Below, piece by piece: positions 26,757 through 35,149 of a stretch of 64,000 nt of DNA (its first letter is position 1; each line of letters begins with the position of its first letter). The notes beneath the pieces were generated by a model. That model did not search any database. It was given only the letters and a program-made list of their open reading frames with translations, and was not told the DNA's origin. Source of the stretch: Saccharicrinis aurantiacus (GTDB taxonomy: Bacteria > Bacteroidota > Bacteroidia > Bacteroidales > Marinilabiliaceae); assembly GCF_001660705.2 (NCBI RefSeq), contig NZ_LYBV02000031.1, positions 186,001-250,000 of the forward strand. The letters run 5' to 3'. Made by a program: the position numbers and the translations under genes.

Positions 26757-27104
26757 CTAATACTTTGACTTTAATGCATATAACATTCTTTGTATTTCTT
26801 TAATCTGAGATTCTGTATTAAATAAAACACTCTCAGAAATATAAGCTAAATCAACACACAATAACAATTGGGTCTCGAGTTCAAAACTCGAACCATATGC
26901 TATATCAAGAAATCTACAAAAATCTTTATTCGTACCTCGACCTGCTCCTTCTGCAATATTAGATGGAATTGAAACGACTGCTCGTCTCATTTGGCTAGTT
27001 AGTCCAAAGTTCTCTTCTTTCGGAAGATTATTAGTAATCTGATAAATCAGTTTTACTAGAACTCTTGCTTTTTGCCAAACTTTTAATTCTCTATAATTAT
27101 GCAT
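26757..27104 (-). CDS. Four-helix bundle protein, 23S rRNA intervening-sequence (S23) type
   Basis: A 115-residue protein with the family hallmark SIPSNIAEGAGRG and an N terminus YRELKVWQKARVLVKLIY typical of the four-helix bundle/IVP family. Members are encoded in 23S rRNA intervening sequences of some bacteria, and relatives serve as accessory proteins of diversity-generating retroelements; the role of free-standing copies is not established. Here it splits the two methylmalonyl-CoA mutase genes and starts 10 bases from one of two inverted AAGTATC arrays. No reverse transcriptase or rRNA is near. The arrangement suggests an inserted unit; expression with the mutase operon is likely. Confidence 0.93.
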   Translation of the reverse strand: MHNYRELKVWQKARVLVKLIYQITNNLPKEENFGLTSQMRRAVVSIPSNIAEGAGRGTNKDFCRFLDIAYGSSFELETQLLLCVDLAYISESVLFNTESQIKEIQRMLYALKSKY

Positions 27105-27114
27105 CGTTTACAAA

Positions 27115-27147
27115 GTCTTGATACTTGTGTCTTGATACTTGTGTCTT
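27115..27147. repeat. AAGTATC-type array, upstream arm of element A
   Basis: On the + strand GTCTTGATACTT occurs twice (27115-27126 and 27129-27140), i.e. AAGTATCAAGAC on the - strand. It begins two bases after the stop codon of the mutase small subunit gene and is in inverted orientation to the array at 26706-26742. Confidence 0.9.
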
Positions 27148-27149
27148 AA

Positions 27150-29015
27150 TTAAAGTCCTAGCTCTTTACTGAATCCTTGAAGTGTTTCAAGTACGTTAGA
27201 GCGAACGTTAACAAAGTTTGTAATGCCTTGTGCTTTTAAATCGTCGGCACATTTTGGTGCACCAGCAACAACAAAGATAGCTTCGCCATTGATTGCCTTA
27301 AATGCAGCAGGAGCAGCATCAACATACTCGTCGTCAGAAGAACAAAGAACAATAATATCAGCTTTAGCAGCTTTGGCAGCTTCAACACCCGCTTCAACAG
27401 TATCAAAACCATTGTTGTCGATTGTTTTGTAACCTGCACACTCAAAGAAGTTAGCTGAGAACTGAGAACGAGCTAAACGCATATTTAGGTTACCGTAAGT
27501 AAGCATAAATACAGTTGGTGTTTTTTCAGCTCTTTCAGTTGTTAAACGAAGTGCTTCAAACTCTTCAGCACCACGGAATTTAACGATAGGCTCAATAACA
27601 GTATCGCCAGAACAACATTTAGTTGTACATGAAGAAACGTTTCCTGCTACTTCAGCAACAGTTTCGTTTCCGTTAGGGAACTGGTTAGTACCTAATAAAT
27701 TCTCGCGACGTGTAGCAATTGCTTTTTTGCGCTTATCAGCAACTTCGGCAACTTTTGCTTGAACAAAACCTTCTTTTAAAGCAGCAGTGTATCCGCCTTT
27801 TTCTTCAACCTCAACAAATAAAGCCCAAGCTTCTTTTGCGATGTTATCAGTAAGGTTCTCGATGTAATATGAACCTGCAGAAGGGTCAACTACTTTATCG
27901 AAATGAGATTCCTCTTTCAACAATAATTGTTGGTTACGAGCAATTCTTTCAGAGAATACATCAGAATCTTTATAAATAGTATCAAATGGTTGAACAGTTA
28001 ACGAATCTGCACCACCTAAAGTAGCCGACATCGCTTCTGTTTGTGTACGCAACATATTTACATATGGATCGTAAATAGTTTTGTTCCATTGTGAAGTTTC
28101 ACAGTGAATAGCCATTTTTGTTGGCTCTAAACCTGCAGGCTTGTATGATTTTACGATAGTTGCCCATAACATACGTGCAGCACGTAATTTTGCAATCTCC
28201 ATAAAGTAGTTACCACCAACACCAAAGTTAAATTTCATTGATGAAGCAGCATCGTTTACAGAAACACCTCTTTCAGTAAGTTGCGCTAAATACTCGCTAC
28301 CCATTGAAAGTGCAAATGCTAATTCTTGTACAATTGAAGAACCTGCATTGTTGAAAAGTTTACCGTTAACAGCAATTGTTTTAAAGTTTGGTAAGTTTTT
28401 ACCTGCCTCAACAACTTCTTTAGCGTGATCGAACATTTCGTCGAACGACTTGCAAGATTTACCTGATGTAGTTAAACATCCGATAGTATCAAAGTTTACT
28501 GAACCTTTAACTTTAGATAAGTCGCGGTTTGTTTTCTTAAGGTAAGCAACAACAGCTTCTAAAAGCTTTTTGCTACCATGCTTAGTAGAAAAGTTGATTT
28601 CAACATCATCAGAAATAATGTTGGCTAATACTGAACTAATCTCAGCATTAAAATCTTCAACTTTATCACAGAATGTGAATCCTAATGAAGTAATACCTTT
28701 TGTTAAAACATCTAATGCCTTTTTGTTTGCAGCAACGGCATTAACAGCTTTGATGTCCTGACGAACATACCAGTTGTTTGTTTTTTTAGTTCCTCTGATA
28801 TAAGGAAATTCTCCTGGAAGACTATCAAGGTATTTTACCTCTTCTAAATCTTCAGAACGATAAAAAGGACGAACGTTAAAGCCTTCGTTTGTTCTCCAAA
28901 CAAGCTTTCTTTCGAAGTCAGCCCCTTTTAAATCCGCTGTAATTTTATCCATCCACTGTTGTGTGGTAACTGGAGCAAAATCACTCAATAACGGTTTTTT
29001 AGTTTTATCTGCCAT
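27150..29015 (-). CDS. mutA: Methylmalonyl-CoA mutase, small subunit
   Basis: A 621-residue subunit with the mutase barrel fold and a C-terminal domain that resembles the cobalamin-binding domain but lacks the DxHxxG motif, as expected for the non-catalytic subunit. It pairs with the large subunit at 24528. ATG start; a TAATTTTG box on the - strand at 29051-29058 may be the operon promoter. Its stop codon is followed at once by an AAGTATC array and a four-helix gene, an unusual interruption of a pair that is normally adjacent. Confidence 0.95.
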   Translation of the reverse strand: MADKTKKPLLSDFAPVTTQQWMDKITADLKGADFERKLVWRTNEGFNVRPFYRSEDLEEVKYLDSLPGEFPYIRGTKKTNNWYVRQDIKAVNAVAANKKALDVLTKGITSLGFTFCDKVEDFNAEISSVLANIISDDVEINFSTKHGSKKLLEAVVAYLKKTNRDLSKVKGSVNFDTIGCLTTSGKSCKSFDEMFDHAKEVVEAGKNLPNFKTIAVNGKLFNNAGSSIVQELAFALSMGSEYLAQLTERGVSVNDAASSMKFNFGVGGNYFMEIAKLRAARMLWATIVKSYKPAGLEPTKMAIHCETSQWNKTIYDPYVNMLRTQTEAMSATLGGADSLTVQPFDTIYKDSDVFSERIARNQQLLLKEESHFDKVVDPSAGSYYIENLTDNIAKEAWALFVEVEEKGGYTAALKEGFVQAKVAEVADKRKKAIATRRENLLGTNQFPNGNETVAEVAGNVSSCTTKCCSGDTVIEPIVKFRGAEEFEALRLTTERAEKTPTVFMLTYGNLNMRLARSQFSANFFECAGYKTIDNNGFDTVEAGVEAAKAAKADIIVLCSSDDEYVDAAPAAFKAINGEAIFVVAGAPKCADDLKAQGITNFVNVRSNVLETLQGFSKELGL

Positions 29016-29321
29016 AATATAACTGTATAACTGTTTGTTTTTTCAGAGCGCAAAATTAAACCTTTTGATTGATTTTAAGAAGTAATTACCCTGAATATTA
29101 CCTGTTATGTAGCATGATAATCAGATTAATAACTCATATTAAAGAAATATTTCTCCATTTGTAGGCTGTAAATGTATGGTTTGTAGGTTACTATGTTCAG
29201 CTACTAAAAAGTTATACAATTTGACCAATGACCAATATTTGTAAATTGGATAGGATAAAAAATGGTATCTTAATGCCTCAGACTCTTTTACAAATCGCCT
29301 TAAACCTTATAAATCTTGTAT
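29016..29321. other. Divergent intergenic region between mutA and a histidine kinase
   Basis: AT-rich, no gene seen. On the - strand TAATTTTG (29051-29058) fits the Bacteroidetes -7 box for mutA, although a TTTG -33 element is not obvious. No cobalamin riboswitch fold was recognised in either direction. Confidence 0.45.
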
Positions 29322-31022
29322 ATGGATAATCAGAAATCATATGAAGAGCTTGAGTTGGAATTGCTTGCAATAAAAAATGAACTGGCAGAGGTTAAAGCGA
29401 ACTGCTGCAAAGCAACTGAGGTTGAAAGATTATTAGATGAAAGGATTAAGTATTTAACTATGCTTGAGAATGTTACTGATGTTATAGGCATTATTGACAT
29501 TAATGGAATTACAAAGTTTAAGAGTCATAACGTTGAAAATTTATTTGGATGGAGTAGTGACGAATTAATGAATCAGCCTGCAGTCAACAATATTCATCCA
29601 GATGATAGGGAGGGTTTAATTTCTGCGTTTCAGAGTATCATATCAGGTAACCTAAATCAGTTTACTACAGAGTTTAGATATCACAAAAAAGATGGGAAGT
29701 ATACTTGGGTTGAATTTAGTGCTGTTAATAATATAAATACACCTAATATTAATGGCATATTAGTTAACTATCATGACATTTCAGATAGGATAAAAGCGAA
29801 AGAGGATTTGCTCGAGAGTGAAGCCCGTTACAGAATGTTATTTACGAATATGGATGATAGTTCGAGTTTATATGAAGTGGTAACCGATGATAATGGGGAG
29901 CCAATTGATTATAAGTTTATTGCGGTTAATCCAGCATTTGAAGCGTCTGTTGGCTATACCGATGATTATCTAAAGGGTAAGACTCTTTTAGGTGAGTTTC
30001 CGGCAACCGAACAAGTGTGGCTTGATACGTTTAAGAAAGTTTATAAAACGGGTAAAGCTCAAAGGATTGAAAGTTATACCGATGTTTTAGATATGTACTT
30101 CGATATAATCGCTTTTATTCCGCAAGAAGGACTATTATCTATGATAGGAGTAGATATTACAGAACGTAAGAAAAACGAAATTAGTGAATTGGAGAATAAG
30201 CGTTTACTCAAAGAGCAGAACGAAGAGTATTTGTCCATTAATGAAGAGTTAAGCGAACGTAATGAAGAGTTCGCTATATTGAATGATCAGTATAAAATTC
30301 AAAATGAGGCTTTATATAAGGCAATGGAGAAAGCCAAGGAAAGTGATTTGCTTAAGTCTACCTTTCTACAAATTATGTCTCATGAGATTAGAACACCAAT
30401 GAATGCTATATATGGCTTTGCAGAACTACTTTCAGAAGTCGATTCTGATATGGACATGATAAAAGACTATAGTAGCATCATTAAAAATAGTAGTGAGCAA
30501 TTGCTTTCGGTTGTAAATAATGTTTTAACCATTTCATCTCTTGAAACAAAGCAAGAAGAGGTGGTTTTATCTAAGGTTAATTTAAGTACTCTATTAGAGG
30601 AACAAGTTGCAATTTTTAAGATGGATACCAAGCTAAGTATTTCACATCAGAATAGTTTAAATGGTAGTGATGTTGAGTTAAATACAGATAGAACAAAACT
30701 CACACAGATCATATCAAATTTACTTTCAAATGCTATTAAATTTAGCGAGGAAGGGGAAATAAAAATGGCATGTTGTTTAGAAGGTGACTTTGTTAAGTTT
30801 AGTGTCTGCGATTGTGGTATAGGAATTCATGAAGAAGAACAAGCTTTTATTTTTGAGCAATTTAGGCAGGCTAATCATAATATACAAAAGAAGTATGGCG
30901 GTACTGGTTTAGGGTTAACTATCTCAAAAGCATTTATTGAGCTATTGGGAGGACGAATTTGGTTTGAATCGGAAGAAGGCAAAGGAACTCAATTCTTTTT
31001 CACTCTTCCGCGATCATTATAA
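29322..31022 (+). CDS. PAS-PAS sensor histidine kinase
   Basis: A 566-residue soluble kinase from the ATG at 29322 (a TTG six bases earlier is less likely). It begins with a coiled coil, followed by two PAS domains (about 45-160 and 165-285), a coiled coil, HisKA with His354 in MSHEIRTPMN, and HATPase (about 455-565) with SNLLSNAIKFS, CDCGIGI and GGTGLGLTISKA. No transmembrane segment, so it senses a cytoplasmic or diffusible signal. There is no receiver domain or response regulator nearby, making it an orphan kinase. Unlike the kinase homologue at 3532, its H box is intact. Confidence 0.93.
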   Translation: MDNQKSYEELELELLAIKNELAEVKANCCKATEVERLLDERIKYLTMLENVTDVIGIIDINGITKFKSHNVENLFGWSSDELMNQPAVNNIHPDDREGLISAFQSIISGNLNQFTTEFRYHKKDGKYTWVEFSAVNNINTPNINGILVNYHDISDRIKAKEDLLESEARYRMLFTNMDDSSSLYEVVTDDNGEPIDYKFIAVNPAFEASVGYTDDYLKGKTLLGEFPATEQVWLDTFKKVYKTGKAQRIESYTDVLDMYFDIIAFIPQEGLLSMIGVDITERKKNEISELENKRLLKEQNEEYLSINEELSERNEEFAILNDQYKIQNEALYKAMEKAKESDLLKSTFLQIMSHEIRTPMNAIYGFAELLSEVDSDMDMIKDYSSIIKNSSEQLLSVVNNVLTISSLETKQEEVVLSKVNLSTLLEEQVAIFKMDTKLSISHQNSLNGSDVELNTDRTKLTQIISNLLSNAIKFSEEGEIKMACCLEGDFVKFSVCDCGIGIHEEEQAFIFEQFRQANHNIQKKYGGTGLGLTISKAFIELLGGRIWFESEEGKGTQFFFTLPRSL

Positions 31023-31029
31023 CCTCATC

Positions 31030-31470
31030 TTATTTCTGAATAAAAAAGACTCCTGATAACAACATTATTATACCAATAATGCGTTTAGTACTAATGGGTT
31101 GAATGGCAATACCAAAAAAGCCAAAATGATCAATTACCGATGCTGCAATTAATTGCCCTACAATTGAAGCTGCTAATACTGTGGTAACTCCAATTCTTGG
31201 AATAAAAAATATAGTTGACGAAACAAATATAGCACCCAATATACCTCCAATAAACAAATAAGAAGGGGCGGTTTTAATATGATCAAAATCAGGAATCTGT
31301 GTTTTAAAAATCAAGTTAAGACCAATTAAGCATACAGAGCCAACTAAGAAATTTACTAAGGCACCTTGTAATGGATGTTTTAAGAATGTGGTGAGATGTG
31401 TATTTATGCTTCCCTGAATAGCCAATAAACATCCAATAACTACAACAATAAATGTGAATATAAATTTCAT
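31030..31470 (-). CDS. DMT-family small membrane protein (YdcZ/DUF606 type)
   Basis: A 146-residue protein with about five hydrophobic helices and family features such as GSINTHLTTFLKHPLQGALVN and an internal GGILGAIFVSSTIFFIPRIG. DUF606 proteins are half-size relatives of drug/metabolite transporters and usually act as dimers in the inner membrane; substrates are mostly unknown. It is convergent with the histidine kinase, with only 7 bases between the stop codons. Confidence 0.85.
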   Translation of the reverse strand: MKFIFTFIVVVIGCLLAIQGSINTHLTTFLKHPLQGALVNFLVGSVCLIGLNLIFKTQIPDFDHIKTAPSYLFIGGILGAIFVSSTIFFIPRIGVTTVLAASIVGQLIAASVIDHFGFFGIAIQPISTKRIIGIIMLLSGVFFIQK

Positions 31471-31657
31471 AACGAATTAATTAATCACAAATATAAGCAA
31501 TAGTATTTTTGAATACTGATTATATAGAAGCTTTGCTACCCACATAATTTGCTTGAGGTTTTGTACTTAGTTAATTGTGCTTTACACTAGCTTAACACAA
31601 TATTTAAACTTTACAAAAGCTTAGTATCTAATTCATGTATAGTTGTTTGTAGTACGA

Positions 31658-31665
31658 TAGTTTTG
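31658..31665 (+). promoter_or_regulatory. Possible -7 box upstream of the LpxH-like gene
   Basis: TAGTTTTG matches TAnnTTTG, 21 bases before the start. No TTTG at normal -33 spacing, so this is weak. Confidence 0.35.
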
Positions 31666-31686
31666 CTTTAATAATTGTAAGTGCAT

Positions 31687-32556
31687 ATGAAGCAGAAAAA
31701 CGATTTAAAGCAACTTGATGCTGTTGTGATATCCGATACTCACTTGGGTACCCGAAGCGCAAAGGCGAAGGAGCTGTTAAACTATCTCAAATCGATTAAA
31801 ACAGAAGTGCTAGTTCTTAATGGTGATATTATTGATATCTGGCAATTTAGTAAGTCTTACTTTCCTAAAACACAGCTTAAAGTAGTAAGGCAAATTATTA
31901 AAATGATGGAGGCTGGCACTCAAGTTCATTATGTAATTGGCAACCATGATGAAGCTTTAAGAAGGTTTGTAGGGGTTAAAATGGGCAACCTATCAATTGT
32001 TAATAAGGTGGTTCTTAAAATAAATGGAGCTAAAACATGGATATTTCACGGAGATGCATTTGATGTAGTAATGCATCACTCGGCATGGCTAGCAAAATTA
32101 GGAGCTACAGGGTATGCATTACTTACAATCATAAACAAGGTTGTAAATAGTTTTCTTTCACTTTTTGGTCAGCGAAGAATTTCTTTATCAAAGGATATTA
32201 AAGAGTTGGTGAAAAGTAAGCGTAACGATGTTACTTCTCGTTTTGAGAAGACGGTGGCTGGCTTAGCTATAAAAAAGCGCTATAAATATGCTATTTGCGG
32301 ACATATTCATTGGCCTGCTAAAAAAAGAATTAGTAATCAACACGGAAGTGTGATGTATTTAAATTCAGGCGACTGGGTTGAAAACATGACGGCCCTTGAG
32401 TTTGAAAATAATGATTGGCATTTAGTTTATTATAATGATTCGGCTCCATTTAATTATCATGAAGATGATAAGGTAGATGAAGTATCTGATTTATTAACCA
32501 GGTCAGATAAGGCTTTATTTAAAACGATGTTTCGAGATATTTTAAGTGAATCTTAA
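31687..32556 (+). CDS. LpxH-like UDP-2,3-diacylglucosamine diphosphatase / metallophosphoesterase
   Basis: A 289-residue calcineurin-type phosphoesterase from the ATG at 31687 (a GTG lies two codons upstream). Metal-binding motifs are all present: ISDTHLG, NGDIIDIW, GNHDEALR, HGD and CGHIHWP. This subgroup is annotated as UDP-2,3-diacylglucosamine pyrophosphatase in lipid A synthesis, but it also resembles phosphoesterases linked with glycosyltransferases. Nine bases separate it from the glycosyltransferase gene downstream, so the two probably act in one envelope glycolipid pathway. Confidence 0.85.
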   Translation: MKQKNDLKQLDAVVISDTHLGTRSAKAKELLNYLKSIKTEVLVLNGDIIDIWQFSKSYFPKTQLKVVRQIIKMMEAGTQVHYVIGNHDEALRRFVGVKMGNLSIVNKVVLKINGAKTWIFHGDAFDVVMHHSAWLAKLGATGYALLTIINKVVNSFLSLFGQRRISLSKDIKELVKSKRNDVTSRFEKTVAGLAIKKRYKYAICGHIHWPAKKRISNQHGSVMYLNSGDWVENMTALEFENNDWHLVYYNDSAPFNYHEDDKVDEVSDLLTRSDKALFKTMFRDILSES

Positions 32557-32565
32557 CCATTTATT

Positions 32566-33582
32566 ATGAAAATCTTATACGCGATACAAGGAACAGGCAA
32601 TGGTCATATAGCCAGAGCTATGGAAGTTATACCTGTGTTAAAGAAGTTTGGTAAAGTTGATTTATTACTTAGCGGAAATCAATGTGATATTGATTTGCCA
32701 TGGAAGGTAAAATATCGTTATCACGGGGCAAGTTTCGTTTTTGGTAAAAAAGGAGGAGTTGACCTTAAATCAACCATGAAGAATATAAATGCAGTTAATT
32801 TTATTGCTGAGGTTCTAAAAATCCCCGTGCGTGAGTACGATTTGGTTTTAAATGATTTTGAACCAGTTGTGGCTTGGGCATGTAAACTTAAAGGGAAGGA
32901 GTGTATTGGAATATCGCACCAGTCTGCTGTTTTGCATCATAAAGCACCTCAACCTAAGGTTAAAAGTTTACTAGGAAAAAACATCCTGAAATATTATGCA
33001 CCAACGCATAAGAGTTATGGGTTTCATTTTAAGGAGCTAGGAAATGGTTTCTTTACTCCTGTAATAAGAAGAGATATTAGATTTTCCACCCCTTCTGTTG
33101 AGAATCATTATACAGTATATCTTCCGGCGTATTCTGATGAGGCCATATTGGACTTCTTAACTCAATTTCCGCAAGATCAATGGCAAGTTTTCTCTAAACA
33201 TAATAAGCGTGCATTTAGCTATAAGAATGTATACATTCAACCGGTTGATAAAATGGGTTTTGCTAAAAGTATGCTTTCATCTAAAGGTGTTTTGTGCAAT
33301 GCAGGATTCGAAACTCCTGCAGAGGCTCTCTATTTAAAAAAGAAGCTTTGTGTTTTACCAATGTCAGGACAGTACGAGCAACAGTGTAACGCTGCCATGC
33401 TTGAATCGATGGGAATACCCACTTTTAAAACATTAAAAGAAGTAGATATTGATGTTTTTAATAACTGGCTTTTAAATGAAAAGCCTGTGGAAGTTAATTA
33501 TCAGAATGATACAAATTGGATTATATCTGCTATAGTTAAGGAATACGCTCAAATACAAGAAGAAGCTGTGTTTGCAATTTAA
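32566..33582 (+). CDS. GT-B glycosyltransferase (MJ1255/VC2487 type)
   Basis: A 338-residue protein starting MKILYAIQGTGNGHIARA, the glycine-rich start typical of GT-B glycosyltransferases related to MurG and the MJ1255/VC2487 family. The C-terminal nucleotide-sugar motif region is seen as GVLCNAGFETPAEALYLKK. No transmembrane helix. It follows the LpxH-like gene by 9 bases. Acceptor and donor cannot be identified from sequence; a membrane lipid or envelope glycan is likely. Confidence 0.85.
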   Translation: MKILYAIQGTGNGHIARAMEVIPVLKKFGKVDLLLSGNQCDIDLPWKVKYRYHGASFVFGKKGGVDLKSTMKNINAVNFIAEVLKIPVREYDLVLNDFEPVVAWACKLKGKECIGISHQSAVLHHKAPQPKVKSLLGKNILKYYAPTHKSYGFHFKELGNGFFTPVIRRDIRFSTPSVENHYTVYLPAYSDEAILDFLTQFPQDQWQVFSKHNKRAFSYKNVYIQPVDKMGFAKSMLSSKGVLCNAGFETPAEALYLKKKLCVLPMSGQYEQQCNAAMLESMGIPTFKTLKEVDIDVFNNWLLNEKPVEVNYQNDTNWIISAIVKEYAQIQEEAVFAI

Positions 33583-33624
33583 AATTGAGATTATGCATAA
33601 CAAATGCATAATCTCAGAATAATC

Positions 33625-33966
33625 TTATAATACTTCGTCAATTTTTTCTGTTGGTCGGGCTACAACTGCTTTATCTCCATTAATTACAATAGGTCGTTCT
33701 ATTAGTTTAGGATTCTCTGCCATGGCATGAACAAGTTCTTCATTAGTAAGATCCTTGCCTTTAATTTCCTTTTTATAGAAATCTTCACCTGTTCGCATTA
33801 AATCTTTAGGCTCCATATTCAACTTTTTAAGCAGTTGATTAATTTCTTCTGCATTTAGTTGCACATCAAGGTACTTTACAACCATTGGTGTGATTCCTTT
33901 TTCCTCAAGGTATTGCAGGCCTAAACGGCTTTTAGAACAGCGTGGATTATGTAATATTGTTATCAT
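33625..33966 (-). CDS. ArsC/Spx-family glutaredoxin-type reductase
   Basis: A 113-residue thioredoxin-fold protein with Cys10 in HNPRCSKSR, the arsenate reductase (glutaredoxin type) active site, and the later IERPIVINGDKAVVARP segment. Members reduce arsenate with glutathione or glutaredoxin, but many in Bacteroidetes have no arsenic context and none is seen here. It lies 22 bases after the prfB stop on the same strand, so it may be cotranscribed. Confidence 0.88.
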   Translation of the reverse strand: MITILHNPRCSKSRLGLQYLEEKGITPMVVKYLDVQLNAEEINQLLKKLNMEPKDLMRTGEDFYKKEIKGKDLTNEELVHAMAENPKLIERPIVINGDKAVVARPTEKIDEVL

Positions 33967-33988
33967 CTTATTTTAGTTATTTATAGGA

Positions 33989-35078
33989 TTATTTACCACC
34001 AAATTCCATTAAATAGGCTTTGGTAAATATGTCGATGTCACCATCTAATACCGCCTGAACATTTGAAGTTTCGGCACCTGTGCGAACATCTTTAACCATT
34101 TTATAAGGTTGCAATACGTATGATCTAATTTGCGAACCCCATTCTATTTTTTTCTTTTCACTTTCAACTTTATTTTGCTCTTCCATACGTTTACGTAATT
34201 CAAGTTCGTATAGCTGAGACTTTAAAAGGCGCATGGCATTTTCTTTGTTACCAAGCTGTGAACGCGATTCGGTATTTTCAATAATAATACCCGTTGGAGC
34301 ATGGCGTAAACGAACACCGGTTTCAACTTTATTCACATTCTGGCCACCTGCACCACCACTACGGAAAGTTTCCCAAGAAATTTCCGCAGGACTTACTTCT
34401 ATTTCAATTGTATCATCAATTAATGGAGATATAAAAACAGATGTAAACGAAGTCATACGCTTATTGGCCGCATTAAATGGCGATAAACGAACTAGGCGAT
34501 GTACGCCATTTTCGCTTTTTAAATAACCATATGCAAAGTCGCCTTCAAATTGAAGCGTTACAGTTTTGATACCTGCATCATCACCAGCTTGATAGTTTAC
34601 TTCTTTAACCTTGTATTTATTTCTCTCGCCCCAGCGAATATACATACGCATTAGCATCTCTGCCCAATCCTGACTTTCGGTTCCACCAGCACCAGCATTA
34701 ATTTTTAATACGGCACCAAACTTATCCTCATCTCGGCGGAGCATATTCTTAAGTTCTAGGGCTTCCACGTCAATTAATAATTCGGCATACAGCTCTTCTA
34801 CATCCTCTTGTGTAGCATCGCCTTCTTTCATAAATTCGAAGAGAACCTCAAGGTCTTCAATTTTAGCCACAATAGCTTCATACTCGTCTACCCAAGCTTT
34901 TATGCCTCTGAGTTTACGCATATGTATCTCAGCAGCCTTGGCATCATCCCAAAAGTCGGGAGCTTGTGAGCGTTGTTCTTCCTCTTCAACTTCTATCTTT
35001 TTCTTATCAATGTCAAAGATACCTCCTTAACGCCAGCTGGCGCTCCGCTAAATCTTTTAGCTGTTCAATAGTTGTCAT
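33989..35078 (-). CDS. prfB: Peptide chain release factor 2, with programmed +1 frameshift
   Basis: The main frame from 35014 down to 33989 encodes the bulk of RF2, with the GGQ peptidyl-hydrolysis motif ([10 protein letters not shown]) and the stop-recognition SPF of [12 protein letters not shown] 21-codon zero frame starts at ATG 35078 ([19 protein letters not shown]) and meets CTT TGA at 35018-35013. An internal AAGGAGGT lies just upstream (35028-35021). A +1 slip on CTT reads GAC as the next codon and gives a protein of about 362 residues, the usual RF2 length. RF2 terminates at UGA and UAA, so low RF2 promotes its own synthesis. Calling the ATG at 34921 as start would lose about 50 N-terminal residues. 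Confidence 0.96.
35012..35040 (-). promoter_or_regulatory. prfB frameshift signal
   Basis: In - strand order: a perfect 12-base palindrome CGCCAGCTGGCG (35042-35031), TTAAGGAGGT (35030-35021), AT, then CTTTGAC (35018-35012). The anti-SD-binding AGGAGGT three bases before CTT and the TGA followed by C match the known RF2 recoding site. The palindrome is in the coding zero frame and touches the SD-like element. Confidence 0.92.
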
Positions 35079-35149
35079 GAAATATAAATTTTATCGCAAA
35101 TTTAATGTTTTGATAAAGATAGTGCCTGAATAAGTTAGTTTTTCTTATT

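Noticed and set aside
26757-27104. Diversity-generating retroelement accessory gene
   Set aside because: No reverse transcriptase, template repeat or variable repeat is present; only the four-helix family is shared.
29016-29321. Cobalamin riboswitch in front of the methylmalonyl-CoA mutase operon
   Set aside because: The gap is AT-rich and shows none of the conserved B12-box sequence; only a promoter-like box is seen.
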